Assembly: GCA_905182985.1 (NCBI GenBank)
Contig: CAJJDN010000014.1
Location: forward strand, 453,307 to 517,306
Source: Paramecium sonneborni
Taxonomy: Eukaryota > Ciliophora > Oligohymenophorea > Peniculida > Parameciidae
DNA: 64,000 nucleotides
Direction: 5' to 3'
The notes under the pieces: model-generated
Told to the model about the DNA's origin: nothing
The model's input: the letters and a program-made list of their open reading frames with translations, nothing else
Database searches by the model: none
Program-made: the position numbers and the translations under genes
Part shown: in pieces, positions 10,169-21,423 of the stretch
Layout: every line of letters starts with the position of its first letter
Numbering within the stretch: position 1 is the stretch's first letter

Positions 10169-12091
10169 TCATTCTTTAAGCCATTTCCCAATAAATTATT
10201 CTAATAATTTAAATGTAAGGAAAGATGTTTCTCTAAATTTCTCAAAGAATCCAAGACATTCGTACCAATCATCTAATGTAGAAGTTTAAGCGCCACAAAT
10301 AAAGAAGCTTTTAGTACCTTTTTTATGGAATATATTCTTGAGATCTCTAAATAAAATAGAAAGTGAATATACTTGAGATGCTTATTATATAATACATCAC
10401 TTCCAGTAGAATAACTATAGATATATTTCTTTAATAATTCTTCATCATGTGTTAATCTATAAGGTAGAGATGAAACATGTACTAATGAAGCACTTTCCAA
10501 ACCATAATATTCTAAGAAATTATATGCAATTTCCCAATTCAATATAGCATTTTAACCATCTTTATTAGCTTTAGCTAAATCTAATCTATATTAGACATAA
10601 TCATTAATTTAATTATTTAAACCATTAAATTAAAATACTCTGAAAGAGGGATTTTAATATGAAAATGTAGTACCAGATGGTGCAATAAATAAAGTTTTAA
10701 CATATCTTCCATCAATTTTAGATCTAATATGTTGAACATGATCTTAATGAGTATGACCTTAATTTATGATAATAATATATATTACCATAAAAGATTCCAG
10801 TAACAACATGTTCAAATCTTTCAATTACAACACTAAATCTATCTGCCCATTATGAATTACAAAAAGTATCTCCAGGTGGTATATGTGCAAAGATAATAGC
10901 AAATTAATTTTTAGTTTCTGAATCTTTGAGTTCAGAAATCAACCATTTAAGCATTCCTCTAGGATCTGTTATACCATCCATTAAATGAAAGTTTAATAAA
11001 TCACATGCTTAAGAATTTAAAGCAATGAATTTCAAATTTCTAGATTCTTCAACTTAAGAATAATAACCATTTCTTCTTAATTAATAATATGATTCTTAAT
11101 TTAAATATTATTTCCACATATCAGCTACTTCATCTCTTAACCATTAAGTAGATTCACCTATCATATCATATTAATCAGCTGGATAACCTTCATGATTTCC
11201 ATATATAGCATATAATTATGAATTTGGTAAATGTTTCTTTATTTCATCAGTAATCATTTTTGTTGGCAATGTTTGATTCCATTTTTATTAATGCCAAACA
11301 TCATGTGATGTACTATCTCCTGTCCATATTATAAAATCTGGTTTTATATTCTATCCTGTAAATTAAATCAAATCTTATATTGTTCTAAATGGTAAATCAC
11401 ATTAAGCATAAGTTCCCCAATATTAAGCACCTTTACTTGCATCTTTAGGTTTTCCATTCTCTTCTCTACAACAAAATGGTGCTCCACAAAATGCATTTGA
11501 TCCAACTGTATATTCTACATCTATATGTAAATCTGCAAATTAAGCAATTGTATAATCATCATGGTTTTTTATATTTTATTCAGCTATCACTTACCATTAT
11601 CTTTGTTCTTCTTTTGATAACTTATCAAACATAACTTCATTTATATATTCCTTTATTGTTTATGCTTCATGTTATTATTTACAAGCTCCCAAGTTTGAAC
11701 ATGCATTTTAAGGTGATAAATAATTACTATATATTTTTATTACCAATTTACTTTAAAAAATGAACAGAAAATTAATCTATAAATGTCTAATTGATTCCTT
11801 CACAAAAAGCTGGATCTTTAAATTTTGGACAAAAAAATATCCATTCCTTTCTTATCATTGATAATAAAATTGTTGATGAAAACTTTTAAACTGACTTCAT
11901 CATTAGTTTACATGGTAAACAAAGTAAATGTAAACTAAATATTATTATTTAAATATATACTCATGTGGCATCTCAATTCCAGCATATTCAACTATTTTAG
12001 TTAAGATTTCTCTTTTCATTAATTCTTCTCCCATATCTACTGTATTAGCAACACAGAACAAAAGTGCTAAGATCACAAATACATTTCTCAT
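10169..12091 (-). CDS. Acid sphingomyelinase-like calcineurin-type phosphodiesterase, secreted/lysosomal
   Basis: Start ATG 12091-12089, stop 10171-10169. The N-terminus MRNVFVILALLFCVANT is a signal peptide. The metallophosphatase motifs follow in order: DLHVDVEY (DxH), IIWTGDSTSHDVWH (GD), AIYGNHEGYP (GNHE), FAHIPPGDTF, and YGHTHQDH (GHTH). CGAPFCC and CPKF cysteines fit the saposin/ASM-type arrangement. ASM-family enzymes hydrolyse phosphodiesters such as sphingomyelin or nucleotides using two zinc ions. Introns include one near the N-terminus (about 11940-11965) and one of 26 nt near 10345-10370, ending TAG, that links KHLKD to LKNIFHKKG. The C-terminus ends GKWLKE. The exact substrate cannot be told from sequence. 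Confidence 0.87.
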
Positions 12092-12155
12092 ATTTATAAA
12101 TGATTTTTAAAATTACGTAATATATTTAAGTAACTTATTTATTCAATATTTTATT

Positions 12156-13325
12156 TCAATCTTTTTTCTCAAATTATGAAATACATATTGCAAATCCTTA
12201 TAATATAGATAAAGGATGACAAATATCCATTTAATAAGTCTTTTTTCCACATTTTCCAAATTATAAAACAAACTTATTTTTATCATGACAATTTATATCA
12301 TGTAATATAAAATTTTTTATTGATGGCATTGTGACTCGATCATTAAATTATAATTAATATTTCTTCAATTCTTTATTGTAAATTGGTATCTTATTCATAA
12401 AATGAATAATTTAATCTTTATACTGTAAAGAATAAAATGCTTTCAATAATCCATCTGTTTCATTCAAAGGTTTAAATTCACAAACTTAACCATCTTTAAT
12501 TCTTGGTATTATTACACTTTATCTAATTTATCCAATCTACTTTGAATTCTTAAAATTTATTAAACATAATTCCTTTCTAACTTTATCTAAAAATTTTGCA
12601 TCCTTAGGATTATCACCTGTGTCATATAATTTAAATATTCCTCCTTATCCCTTTATCTTTCCTAAACAAGATTAATGTTTTCTATCAAATTTATCTTAGA
12701 GAATAGATAAAATATAATGAATTTGTTAACTAAAAGCTTATCTTTTAGCTGAACACAAAAACATTTTCAATTTACCACTAAAATATAAAAGAAATTTCGG
12801 ATGAAATTTGTTTATACCACTTTTATCCTTCACCAATGTCAATTATATCAAATATTCTAAAAATATTCATTATACTTTATTACATTGATCTATTGGCTTT
12901 TATAAAAAATCCTTCATATCAATAATTTAATCTGGTTGATAAATCATTTAACTTAAGTATTCTTATCTTTCTAATACTGTATTAATCTAATCAATTTATT
13001 CAACTTATTCTTCTTAAACATTTTATATACTCTAATCTTTCAAACTCTAAAAATCTTCTTCACAATGCATACTCCCAAAATTTTCTATAATTTCTTATTC
13101 ATCATCTTGCTTAAATTAAACTATCTCTTAAATCTCCTTTTACTCTTCTTTCTAAATAAAAATTTAATCTTCTAATTTGTATTATATTTATTAACTATTT
13201 TTATCTACATCTATTTTATTCCCTTATTCATCCTCTTCAAATTAATCAAAATTTATTATTTCAACATTTCCATCGTTATTTTCACATTATATGTCATCAT
13301 CACTCTGTTCTTAGTTGCTAAACAT
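12156..13325 (-). CDS. Tubby-like protein (TUB/TULP C-terminal domain)
   Basis: ATG 13325-13323, TGA 12158-12156, with one intron at 12857-12883 (27 nt). The first ~150 residues are acidic and Q-rich. The second half is the tubby domain: FSGKLKMFLCSAKR, then GGIFKLYDTGDNPKD, RKELCLINF, QSVIIPRI, then YQLQFNDRVTMPSIKNF and ending MDICHPLSILQGFAICIS. The domain binds phosphoinositides, and in other eukaryotes tubby proteins carry membrane proteins into cilia with IFT-A, which fits a heavily ciliated cell. The GxRGPRKM-type segment of animal tubby is altered (IGQIRQSVIIP). Confidence 0.88.
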
Positions 13326-13502
13326 TTTTAATTAATAATTAGTAAATTGATTTGTATAATTTTATTTACTAAATCATCATTTTTCATTATATCATCAATA
13401 TATTGTATCTTATTTTTTTCTTAGAAACCCCATAAAGGTTCTAAAAAGATCAAACTTTTTTAATTTTAAAATAAATTAATTATCTATATTACAACTCTAA
13501 TA

Positions 13503-14243
13503 TCAATCAAATCCTAAAAATAACTCTTCTTCATAATTATATGCAAATAAATCAGCTTCCTATTCAAAACTAACTGATAAATATAAATCATCTTCTTTAT
13601 TATGTTCTCTATTTAATATTGTTTCCTATTACACACTCATTTTTAAATCTTAAACATTTAGTTAATCCTAATTTCTCTCTAGTTAATTGAGTTTTATCTT
13701 CTCTAATTTTAACCCTTTTATTTATTTTTTTGTAGAACTTTCAAAGTTCTTTTCTTTTTAATTATCCTCAAATTATTTATGTTTTATTTCTTAACTTTAT
13801 TTTGAGAGTTAACCTTTTTCAAAAAGAATAGTTTAAATTTTATATTTAAGATTTTATTCTTTAATAAATTTATCCATCCATACTTTTGATGCTTTAAAAG
13901 ATTAAATATTGAAAATTCTTATTGCTTATTCCTTAATTTAATTTCTACTTATTTTCTTACCATATTTTTTCGTTTCTTCTAATATCCATTCCTCTAATCT
14001 CATTACTCCTTATGGATTTATTTTTTTTCTTCCACATCCCCCTTTTCTCATATAACCTTCATTAAACCATCTCCTTAAATTTCGTGTTGTTGTATTAAAT
14101 TTATTACTAAGCAAAATAAAATTTTCTTAACTAGGATTTTTAAATAATTCTTCTAAAGCTTCTTTTTTTTAATTGATACTTAAAACCTTATATGTATGGA
14201 TTTTCTTTTCTTATATTTCTAAATTTTGATTAACCATTATCAT
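13503..14243 (-). CDS. Stand-alone CENP-B/Tc5-type helix-turn-helix DNA-binding protein
   Basis: ATG 14243-14241, TGA 13505-13503, one exon, 246 aa. Residues 20-60 form a possible first HTH (Psq-like) ending RNLRRWF. GRKKINPQGVMR then leads into an HTH_Tnp_Tc5-type domain: LEEWILEETKKYGKK, NQIKEQA, SFKASKVWMDKFIKEQN. No DDE transposase domain follows; the C-terminal half is acidic and ends EEELFLGFD. The architecture fits a domesticated pogo/Tigger/Tc5-type N-terminus or a CENP-B-like regulator. A diverged paralogous fragment lies in the IES at 6313-6864, with the same motif order. An intact frame over 246 codons argues for a functional gene. The target DNA is unknown. Confidence 0.75.
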
Positions 14244-14470
14244 TATCTTAATTTCCTTTAATTTATATTTCAAGATTCTTTTTTAAGTAAAATTTATAAA
14301 TTAATAATTATTTTAAGGATTATTTAATTATTTCAAAAATAATATAATCAAATATTTTATCTTAATTTTAGAAAAATAATATTAAATATTTATTTATGTT
14401 TATAAAATAAGTTCAGCATAATAATCGATAATAAATAATATATAAATAAAGTCTTAAAATAATATTTAAA
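14244..14470. other. Intergenic, AT-rich
   Basis: About 230 bp between two minus-strand genes; no gene seen. Confidence 0.5.
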
Positions 14471-16566
14471 TCAACTTGAATTAATTATTGTTGTCAGAGT
14501 TCTTTTAATATTTTTAATAGGAATTCTAGGAGTTTCTTTTCTTGGTGATTACCTATTTGAACCTCTACTTGATTTTTATTATTCTTTATCTTTATCTTGT
14601 TAATTTTATGAGATAAGTTCTTTTAAATTTAATGAATTAAGTAAATCACTTAATCTTCTTGGTTTTGGTAAGAATAGACTTTATTTTTAAGGCTTCAAAC
14701 ATATTTAATCTATTTTTTCTTTAATTTCTTAAATGTGATCTTTTTGTATTTATTTCTTAAATGTAACTTTTAATTAGGATTTTCTTGGCTTTTCAATAAT
14801 TATATCTTATTATCCAAATTATTATGCTTGAATAGGATCCAATTCAATAATAAGAAGATCGCTTTTAAGAAAACCTGAATAATTACAACCGCCAAAGATA
14901 TATAATTTAGAGTCTATACAAGCAGAAGTATGTCCACATCTACCAGCAACTTAATTTCCTTTAATTTCAACATTAATCCAAGTTAAAGTTTTCATATCAA
15001 GTAAATGAATATCATTTAAAAAACCATTAATATTAAGATCATCGTTTTTACCTCCATATATAACAATAATTTAATATTGTTCTAAATAATTCATAGAATG
15101 TTAACAACGACCAACTAAAAGTAAAATAAAAATTTACTTGGTGAAAGTCCTTTAGTCTAAACCTATTCAAAATTAATAGGTTTAGTAGTGATATCTATTT
15201 TAATCATTTTATCTAAATAATGACCATTTTTATCAAAACCACCAAATATAAAGAGTCCTTAATAATTGAATTTAATTTCAGGATCATTTTTATATAATTC
15301 TATTTGGGTATTATGAAAGACTGCACAAGATTTATGAAAAGCTACTCCATCAGGAAAACAAACATGTTATTCTGTTAAAACTTAAGACCATCTTTGTGTA
15401 CCAATATCATAAGCTATTACATCTCTTAAATATTATCCTTTAATATCAATCCCTCCTTAAATAATCATATTTCTTCCAATGACTTCTGCTATATGACATT
15501 TTCTTGGAGGTATTATGCCAGTCTATTTGAATACTTTCAATTCATAGGTAACTAAAATAATAATTAGAATTTGATTACTTAAATTAATTATTTTAATATC
15601 ACTGGTTATTTCACTACTTATTCTTTTATCATTAACTATTTAATGTACTTCACCACCAAATATGATCATAAAATTTTTATATATTGCTGCTGAATGATTA
15701 CCTCGATATCCATTTGATTACTTTTCATCTAATTTAATTTAATTCCATTTATATTTTTCTAAAAACAATTAATTAATATCTTTATTACATTTGTCAATAT
15801 TTGCATAACAAAAATCTTCAGTTTATTTAGAACCTGCTCCTCCATATAAATATAATTTATGATCATAAGATAACATTGTACTTGCATTTCTAGAACATGG
15901 CTACCAATTTAAATTAGTATCTTTATATATATATACACATTATTTCTTTATTTTAATTTCGTTGATTAACGATTCATTTAATCTTCTTTATAATTATTCA
16001 GCATCTTTACTTTTAGTTATTAATTCACTTTAATTACCCTACCTTATCTATCTACGTATTTATTCAATCCTCTATAAGTCTTAATATTATAATGAAGGAT
16101 ATGATTTCACTCCTGGACTTTTTGATTGAATTTTTTAAAAGTATTTTCTTACTTCTTCAATTTATGTTTCTTCTTGTTTCTTATATTTTTCTTTGATTTA
16201 TCTGAATGTATCTCGATTATGAATTAATTACATTTTTCTAGATGTATAATATTTTTGTTAATCTGACTATTCTTCAGTAAATAATGTCTAACTATAATTA
16301 TTCCACATTCTTTTTGATTATAATAATGAACGTTTTAATTCACTTACAGCTCCCTAATTGAGTTCTTTAAATCCTAAAAATTAAGTTATATCATTGTCTG
16401 GCAATTGTTATAAAAGATCAATTTTACTATCTAAGGCTACCTATTCAAATTATTCCAATGGTAATGGACTCAATTTTGTGTTTGCTTATTTGTACTTTTT
16501 TAACAATTAACCTATATCAACCGATCCACTTGAATTTGTACTTAGCCGATTCTATTCACTCTACAT
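14471..16566 (-). CDS. Kelch-repeat protein with N-terminal coiled coil
   Basis: Start ATG 16566-16564 (MQSEQNRLSTNSSGS), stop 14473-14471. The first ~230 residues are helical, K/E/Q-rich and likely coiled coil. About six kelch blades follow with paired glycines and W spacing: KLYLYGGAG, NFMIIFGGE, NMIIQGGI, GLFIFGGFDKNG, IVIYGGKND, KLYIFGGCNYSG. Kelch propellers bind proteins, often actin or ubiquitin-ligase partners; no BTB or F-box was seen. The C-terminus is basic and Q-rich. Several short introns are needed, at least one at the coil/kelch boundary near 15940; I did not fix every boundary. Confidence 0.8.
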
Positions 16567-17053
16567 TTATTTATAATTGCATTATAAATACAAAAATGAT
16601 TTATCATGTAAATCCTTTTTTATAAGTATTTATTAAATCATACATTTCTAAATACTCAATATTCTTAATACCTTTAAGTACTAATATCTCTATTTTTATT
16701 TATATTTTTAATTCCTTTCTTTTATTCTCTATAGTTTTATTGTTCTATGTATACTTTAAAATAGTTTCATAAGTATTTCAATCAAAAATAACAATTAACC
16801 AGCAAATTTATAAATAAATATTAGTTTCTTAGTAAATCTGGAAGAGAAAGTTTTATTTTTTAGGAAAGAATATTTAAATTTATTTTTCCTATAATAAAGT
16901 AAGAAAATGAATTGTAAATAAATATAAATCCATTTTTTAAATTTATTCTATAATGATTATCTGACCAATTCCAATATAAAATTTTTTATTAAATATTTTA
17001 TACTATTAGGTCAGTTTAATCAAATAAATAAAATTTCTCAAAGAATTTTTAAT
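16567..17053. other. Divergent intergenic region, likely promoters
   Basis: About 490 bp between the divergent Kelch and RING genes, extremely AT-rich, with no coding frame of note. It should hold both promoters, but I cannot point to specific sites. Most of it (from 16810) is printed again from 17932. Confidence 0.5.
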
Positions 17054-17452
17054 ATGGCAGGGAACAACATTCACAACTAAGAATATAATTTTGAATTAGA
17101 GGAAGAATTTGATTTGGAAAATTTAGAAATGCCATAATTAGTTAGACGTAATGGAACCATTAACAATAATGAAGAAATCATTAATTTTCTTATTTTGGAT
17201 TAACCTGCAGATAAAATATTTCACGAAGAATAATGTCCTATTTGTTTAGAGTCATCAGAACAGCTTTATCCATTAAAATGTGGTCATACTTACTGTTAGT
17301 ATGATATAGAAAAATTAATGGAAATCTCGAAATCTTCCTATGGCTTAATATAATGTCCCATTTGCAGAGCTTATCAAACTATCGATTCATTTGAAGAAAA
17401 ATTAAATCTCAAATAAAATAATCTTGAGAATAGCCAGCAATTATGTCTTTGA
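17054..17452 (+). CDS. RING-finger protein (132 aa), assembly copy 1
   Basis: One exon, ATG 17054, TGA 17450-17452. After an acidic N-terminus, the RING starts EEQCPICLESSEQLYPLKCG, then HTYC, a spacer, and QCPICRAYQTID. The Cys/His spacing fits a small RING E3 ubiquitin ligase. It has no membrane segment or other domain. Residues after the second CxxC are few (ending LCL), so it is almost a bare RING. The same gene is printed again at 18176-18574. Confidence 0.85.
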
Positions 17453-17737
17453 AAAAATTTAAATGTTTGCCTCTAATTAAAATTTATTTAAAACATATAT
17501 TGATTCATTATATCTTCTAATCTTTTAATGATAAATAACCTTAAAAGTTATTTAACAATTAACAAAATTTAGAATAAAAAATTCTTTATTAAGAAAATTA
17601 AATTTTTTGAACAAAATTTCTAATCAATAATCAATGAGGATCTATTAGTAATTTCAAAAATCTATTTGAGATATATGTTATTTATTGTATTTTAAAGAAA
17701 GTTTTCATTTGAATTTTTAAATATTTATTTTATAAAA

Positions 17738-17930
17738 ATGCAATTCGATTAAAAATCCTTCGAGACATTTTTTTGCAATTTTTGTTCAACCCATGTATTA
17801 AATTCATCGAAGCAAGTCCATGAAAAAAAATGTTTGGGTAAAATTCTAATAGAAAAAGGTTCAAATTATGAGTAAGATTAAATGATGCAATCTTAAAATT
17901 TGCAACAATTTTCAGGAATAAATTAAATAT
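17738..17930 (+). pseudogene. Zinc-finger/RING-H2 gene start, truncated assembly copy
   Basis: Same as the beginning of 18860-19909, cut by the N at 17931. Confidence 0.8.
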
Positions 17931-17931
17931 N
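17931..17931. other. Assembly gap / contig join (single N)
   Basis: Sequence equivalent to 16810 restarts at 17932. Confidence 0.9.
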
Positions 17932-19052
17932 ATAAATAAATATTAGTTTCTTAGTAAATCTGGAAGAGAAAGTTTTATTTTTTAGGAAAGAATATTTAAA
18001 TTTATTTTTCCTATAATAAAGTAAGAAAATGAATTGTAAATAAATATAAATCCATTTTTTAAATTTATTCTATAATGATTATCTGACCAATTCCAATATA
18101 AAATTTTTTATTAAATATTTTATACTATTAGGTCAGTTTAATCAAATAAATAAAATTTCTCAAAGAATTTTTAATATGGCAGGGAACAACATTCACAACT
18201 AAGAATATAATTTTGAATTAGAGGAAGAATTTGATTTGGAAAATTTAGAAATGCCATAATTAGTTAGACGTAATGGAACCATTAACAATAATGAAGAAAT
18301 CATTAATTTTCTTATTTTGGATTAACCTGCAGATAAAATATTTCACGAAGAATAATGTCCTATTTGTTTAGAGTCATCAGAACAGCTTTATCCATTAAAA
18401 TGTGGTCATACTTACTGTTAGTATGATATAGAAAAATTAATGGAAATCTCGAAATCTTCCTATGGCTTAATATAATGTCCCATTTGCAGAGCTTATCAAA
18501 CTATCGATTCATTTGAAGAAAAATTAAATCTCAAATAAAATAATCTTGAGAATAGCCAGCAATTATGTCTTTGAAAAAATTTAAATGTTTGCCTCTAATT
18601 AAAATTTATTTAAAACATATATTGATTCATTATATCTTCTAATCTTTTAATGATAAATAACCTTAAAAGTTATTTAACAATTAACAAAATTTAGAATAAA
18701 AAATTCTTTATTAAGAAAATTAAATTTTTTGAACAAAATTTCTAATCAATAATCAATGAGGATCTATTAGTAATTTCAAAAATCTATTTGAGATATATGT
18801 TATTTATTGTATTTTAAAGAAAGTTTTCATTTGAATTTTTAAATATTTATTTTATAAAAATGCAATTCGATTAAAAATCCTTCGAGACATTTTTTTGCAA
18901 TTTTTGTTCAACCCATGTATTAAATTCATCGAAGCAAGTCCATGAAAAAAAATGTTTGGGTAAAATTCTAATAGAAAAAGGTTCAAATTATGAGTAAGAT
19001 TAAATGATGCAATCTTAAAATTTGCAACAATTTTCAGGAATAAATTAAATAT
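17932..19052. repeat. Contig-end overlap, copy 2 of third overlap
   Basis: Repeats 16810-17930; unique sequence resumes at 19053. Confidence 0.85.
18176..18574 (+). CDS. RING-finger protein (132 aa), assembly copy 2
   Basis: Second printing of 17054-17452; see that entry. In the true genome there is probably one copy, located 285 bp upstream of the RING-H2 gene. Confidence 0.85.
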
Positions 19053-19909
19053 AAATAGAATAAAATATTGATAGCTCAATATTATAACCAATAAAACTAA
19101 TGACTTATACTTAAGTATAAAATCAAGGAATACAATTTTAAAATCAATAAAATTATTAATAGAATTCAATAAATTAATAAACAATTGATTAATCAACAGA
19201 ATAGAATTTTCCTTCATTTAATATAGCGAACAGAAATTAGATGTAAATAAAAAATTCAAGAATTTCACAAAATTAATAGAACACTTCATAAACAATTTTA
19301 TAATTTCCATCTCCTCCTTCTTAACTAACAAATCAAATATTACAATCATAACAAATTAATAATAACAATCTTAACCAAGACATTTAGAGAGTGTTTCCCA
19401 TAAAAAAATTAAATCCTTAAAATTAATCAGAATAATAAACAATAAATGTATTTAGATAAAATTTCAATTAAAATTTATTATAGAATCAAATCTAATCTCA
19501 ATCTGTGAGTTTTTTTCCTTAAATTCCAAAAAATAAATTTAAATTTAGCAAAAATTAAAGCAATTAATATGAGTAAGATTTTGAATAGGATGGATTAAGT
19601 AATTTTGATTTGTTTAAAAAGTATACAGATGAAGAAATAAATTTGATGAATAATGAATAGCTTTATCAATATTTTATTCACTTGCAAATAAATGAAAATC
19701 ATAAAAATGAATCTGATGAATAGGCTTAAAAGATTTAGAGAGAATAAGAACTTAAAGAATAAGAAAGTTAATGTGTAATTTGCTAGGATATTATAGAAGA
19801 TGAGAATAATTCTTAGATTTTAAATTGTCTGCATAAATTTCATATCATTTGCCTATCTGATTGGCTTTAACAAAAATCATGTTGTCCTATATGTAAGTCA
19901 AGTGTTTGA
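18860..19909 (+). CDS. Q-rich protein with N-terminal C2HC zinc finger and C-terminal RING-H2
   Basis: One exon of 349 codons, ATG 18860, TGA 19907-19909. The N-terminus has CNFCSTHVLNSS...HEKKC, a C2HC zinc-knuckle pattern. About 200 residues of N/Q/S-rich, low-complexity sequence follow. The extreme C-terminus is a RING-H2: CVICQDIIEDENNS, then CLHKFHIICLSDWL, then CCPICKSSV. Likely an E3 ubiquitin ligase whose Q-rich middle may drive condensation or partner binding (inference). Confidence 0.83.
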
Positions 19910-19994
19910 CTTTAAAAATTAAAATGTTATTTGAAAAATTAATTTATAAGTCATTTTAGAAAAAATATTATTATAATTTATTTTTTGAATTTTG

Positions 19995-21155
19995 ATGTAA
20001 TAAGTGGCTTCAGAAATACAAACAAGATTTGATGAATTAATAAAACCTATTTTAGAGAAAATTAAATTATTAAAAGAAAGAGATTAATAAAATGAAGAAC
20101 AAATAAAAAATCTATTTGATCAAATGAGTGAATTAAAACAATTAATAGGAAATCTGAAACCTTTAAAAATAGAAGAAGATAAGAGTAACATTAAATATTA
20201 TTTTATAGAAATTGTCTAATAAGAGATTAAAAAAGAGAATCATTAAAAAAGAGAATCATTAAAAAAATGGTATTTTGAAATTAATAAATTCTCACAATAT
20301 GTTTAGATGTAAAAAAGATTGAGCGTTCATCTACTGCTACAGTAATAAAAAATCCAGTTTCTACAAAAGTTAAGGATCCTAAACTTATTAATGTTCCAAA
20401 ACCTTTAAGTCAAAGTACAATAGTTGAAAAGACGACAACACCTTTAGAGGATGAAAAAAGTAATTATAAACTTTTATATTCTTTATTTTAGACCTAAATC
20501 TCCAAAAGAGACTAATCAAAATAAAACTAAATAATAATAAAAACCATAATAACCATAATCAAAACCAAAATCTGCAGCTTAAACATTATAACAATAATAA
20601 TAAGTCAAAGAAATTTAAGAAACTTAACAATAACAAATCAAATGATAGACAAATTCATAAAAAGAGGAAAAAATTGTTAAAAAATAGCCAACTAAATAAA
20701 AAATTACTACAAATAATTAAAAAATGTTTAAATTGAAAAAAAAGAAGATAAAAAAAATTCTAAAAAAATAGATAATAAAATATCATAAAAATAAAACACA
20801 AAATAGATTGATCCTAAAATTGCTGATAAAAAAGCAGAAGATAAAAAAGATAGTGAAAAAAGGAAAATAATCTGAAGTAACTTAACATAAAAATGAATAA
20901 TAAGCTGTTGAATAAATTTAATAATTATAATAAAATCAAAACAAGACTTAAAATAACTGTGAATAAAAATAATAATAATAATAATAATAAGTTGTTGAAA
21001 CTCTTACTGATGTCCCTGAACTTTAGAATAATGGAACTTAAGAAGCACCAATAAACCAAGAAATATAAGTTTAAGAATAAGTGACATAAAACTAATACGA
21101 AATTAACAACTTTTAGCCAGAAAAGCTTGAAAATCAAGAAACTTAAGTAGTTTGA
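19995..21155 (+). CDS. K/Q-rich low-complexity protein with interrupted frame
   Basis: Start ATG 19995 (MQQVASEIQTRFDELI); final TGA 21153-21155. Introns of 24 nt (near 20189-20212), 37 nt (near 20271-20307) and 32 nt (near 20461-20492) restore frame through KKIERSSTATVIKNPVS and RPKSPKETNQNK. The N-terminal ~80 residues are a coiled coil. An in-frame TGA sits near 20650. Between about 20715 and 20860 another frame looks more protein-like (IDPKIADKKAEDKKDSEK), with A-runs at both switch points. That pattern suggests compensating homopolymer indels in the sequence, or else a decaying gene. The tail is Q-rich and ends EKLENQETQVV. Confidence 0.5.
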
Positions 21156-21215
21156 TTATATAATATCCATAAAGATTTAGATTTTATTTTAGATAAAATC
21201 AATTTTTATAATTTA

Positions 21216-21387
21216 TCATCTTCTTATCAATTTTTATATAAATGTTAATCCGAATTCTTATAGAGATTTGGTTATTTCTGTGGTTTAACGCTAGATATTC
21301 CAATTGTAATTATTATTAAAGATCTTTTAGATATAATTGAAACCATCTTATATTTGTCGAGCATTCCTTTAATTAAGTTATCCAGGC

Positions 21388-21423
<36 letters not shown>

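Larger units (their letters stand above)
16810..17930. repeat. Contig-end overlap, copy 1 of third overlap
   Basis: This 1121-bp segment recurs at 17932-19052 with a constant offset of 1122 and no difference seen by eye. Confidence 0.85.

Noticed and set aside
10273..10542. Short standard-code ORF ending in KVLKASLFVALKLLH
   Set aside because: It is the real frame of the phosphodiesterase running into an unspliced intron; splicing continues to the stop at 10169.
18852..19217. Minus-strand 121-codon hydrophobic ORF
   Set aside because: Antisense shadow of the Q-rich zinc-finger/RING-H2 gene; its composition comes from reversed Gln/Asn codons.
20227..20270. Tandem repeat attaaaaaagagaatc x2 as a regulatory repeat
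   Set aside because: It lies in a coding exon and simply encodes repeated K/E/N residues.
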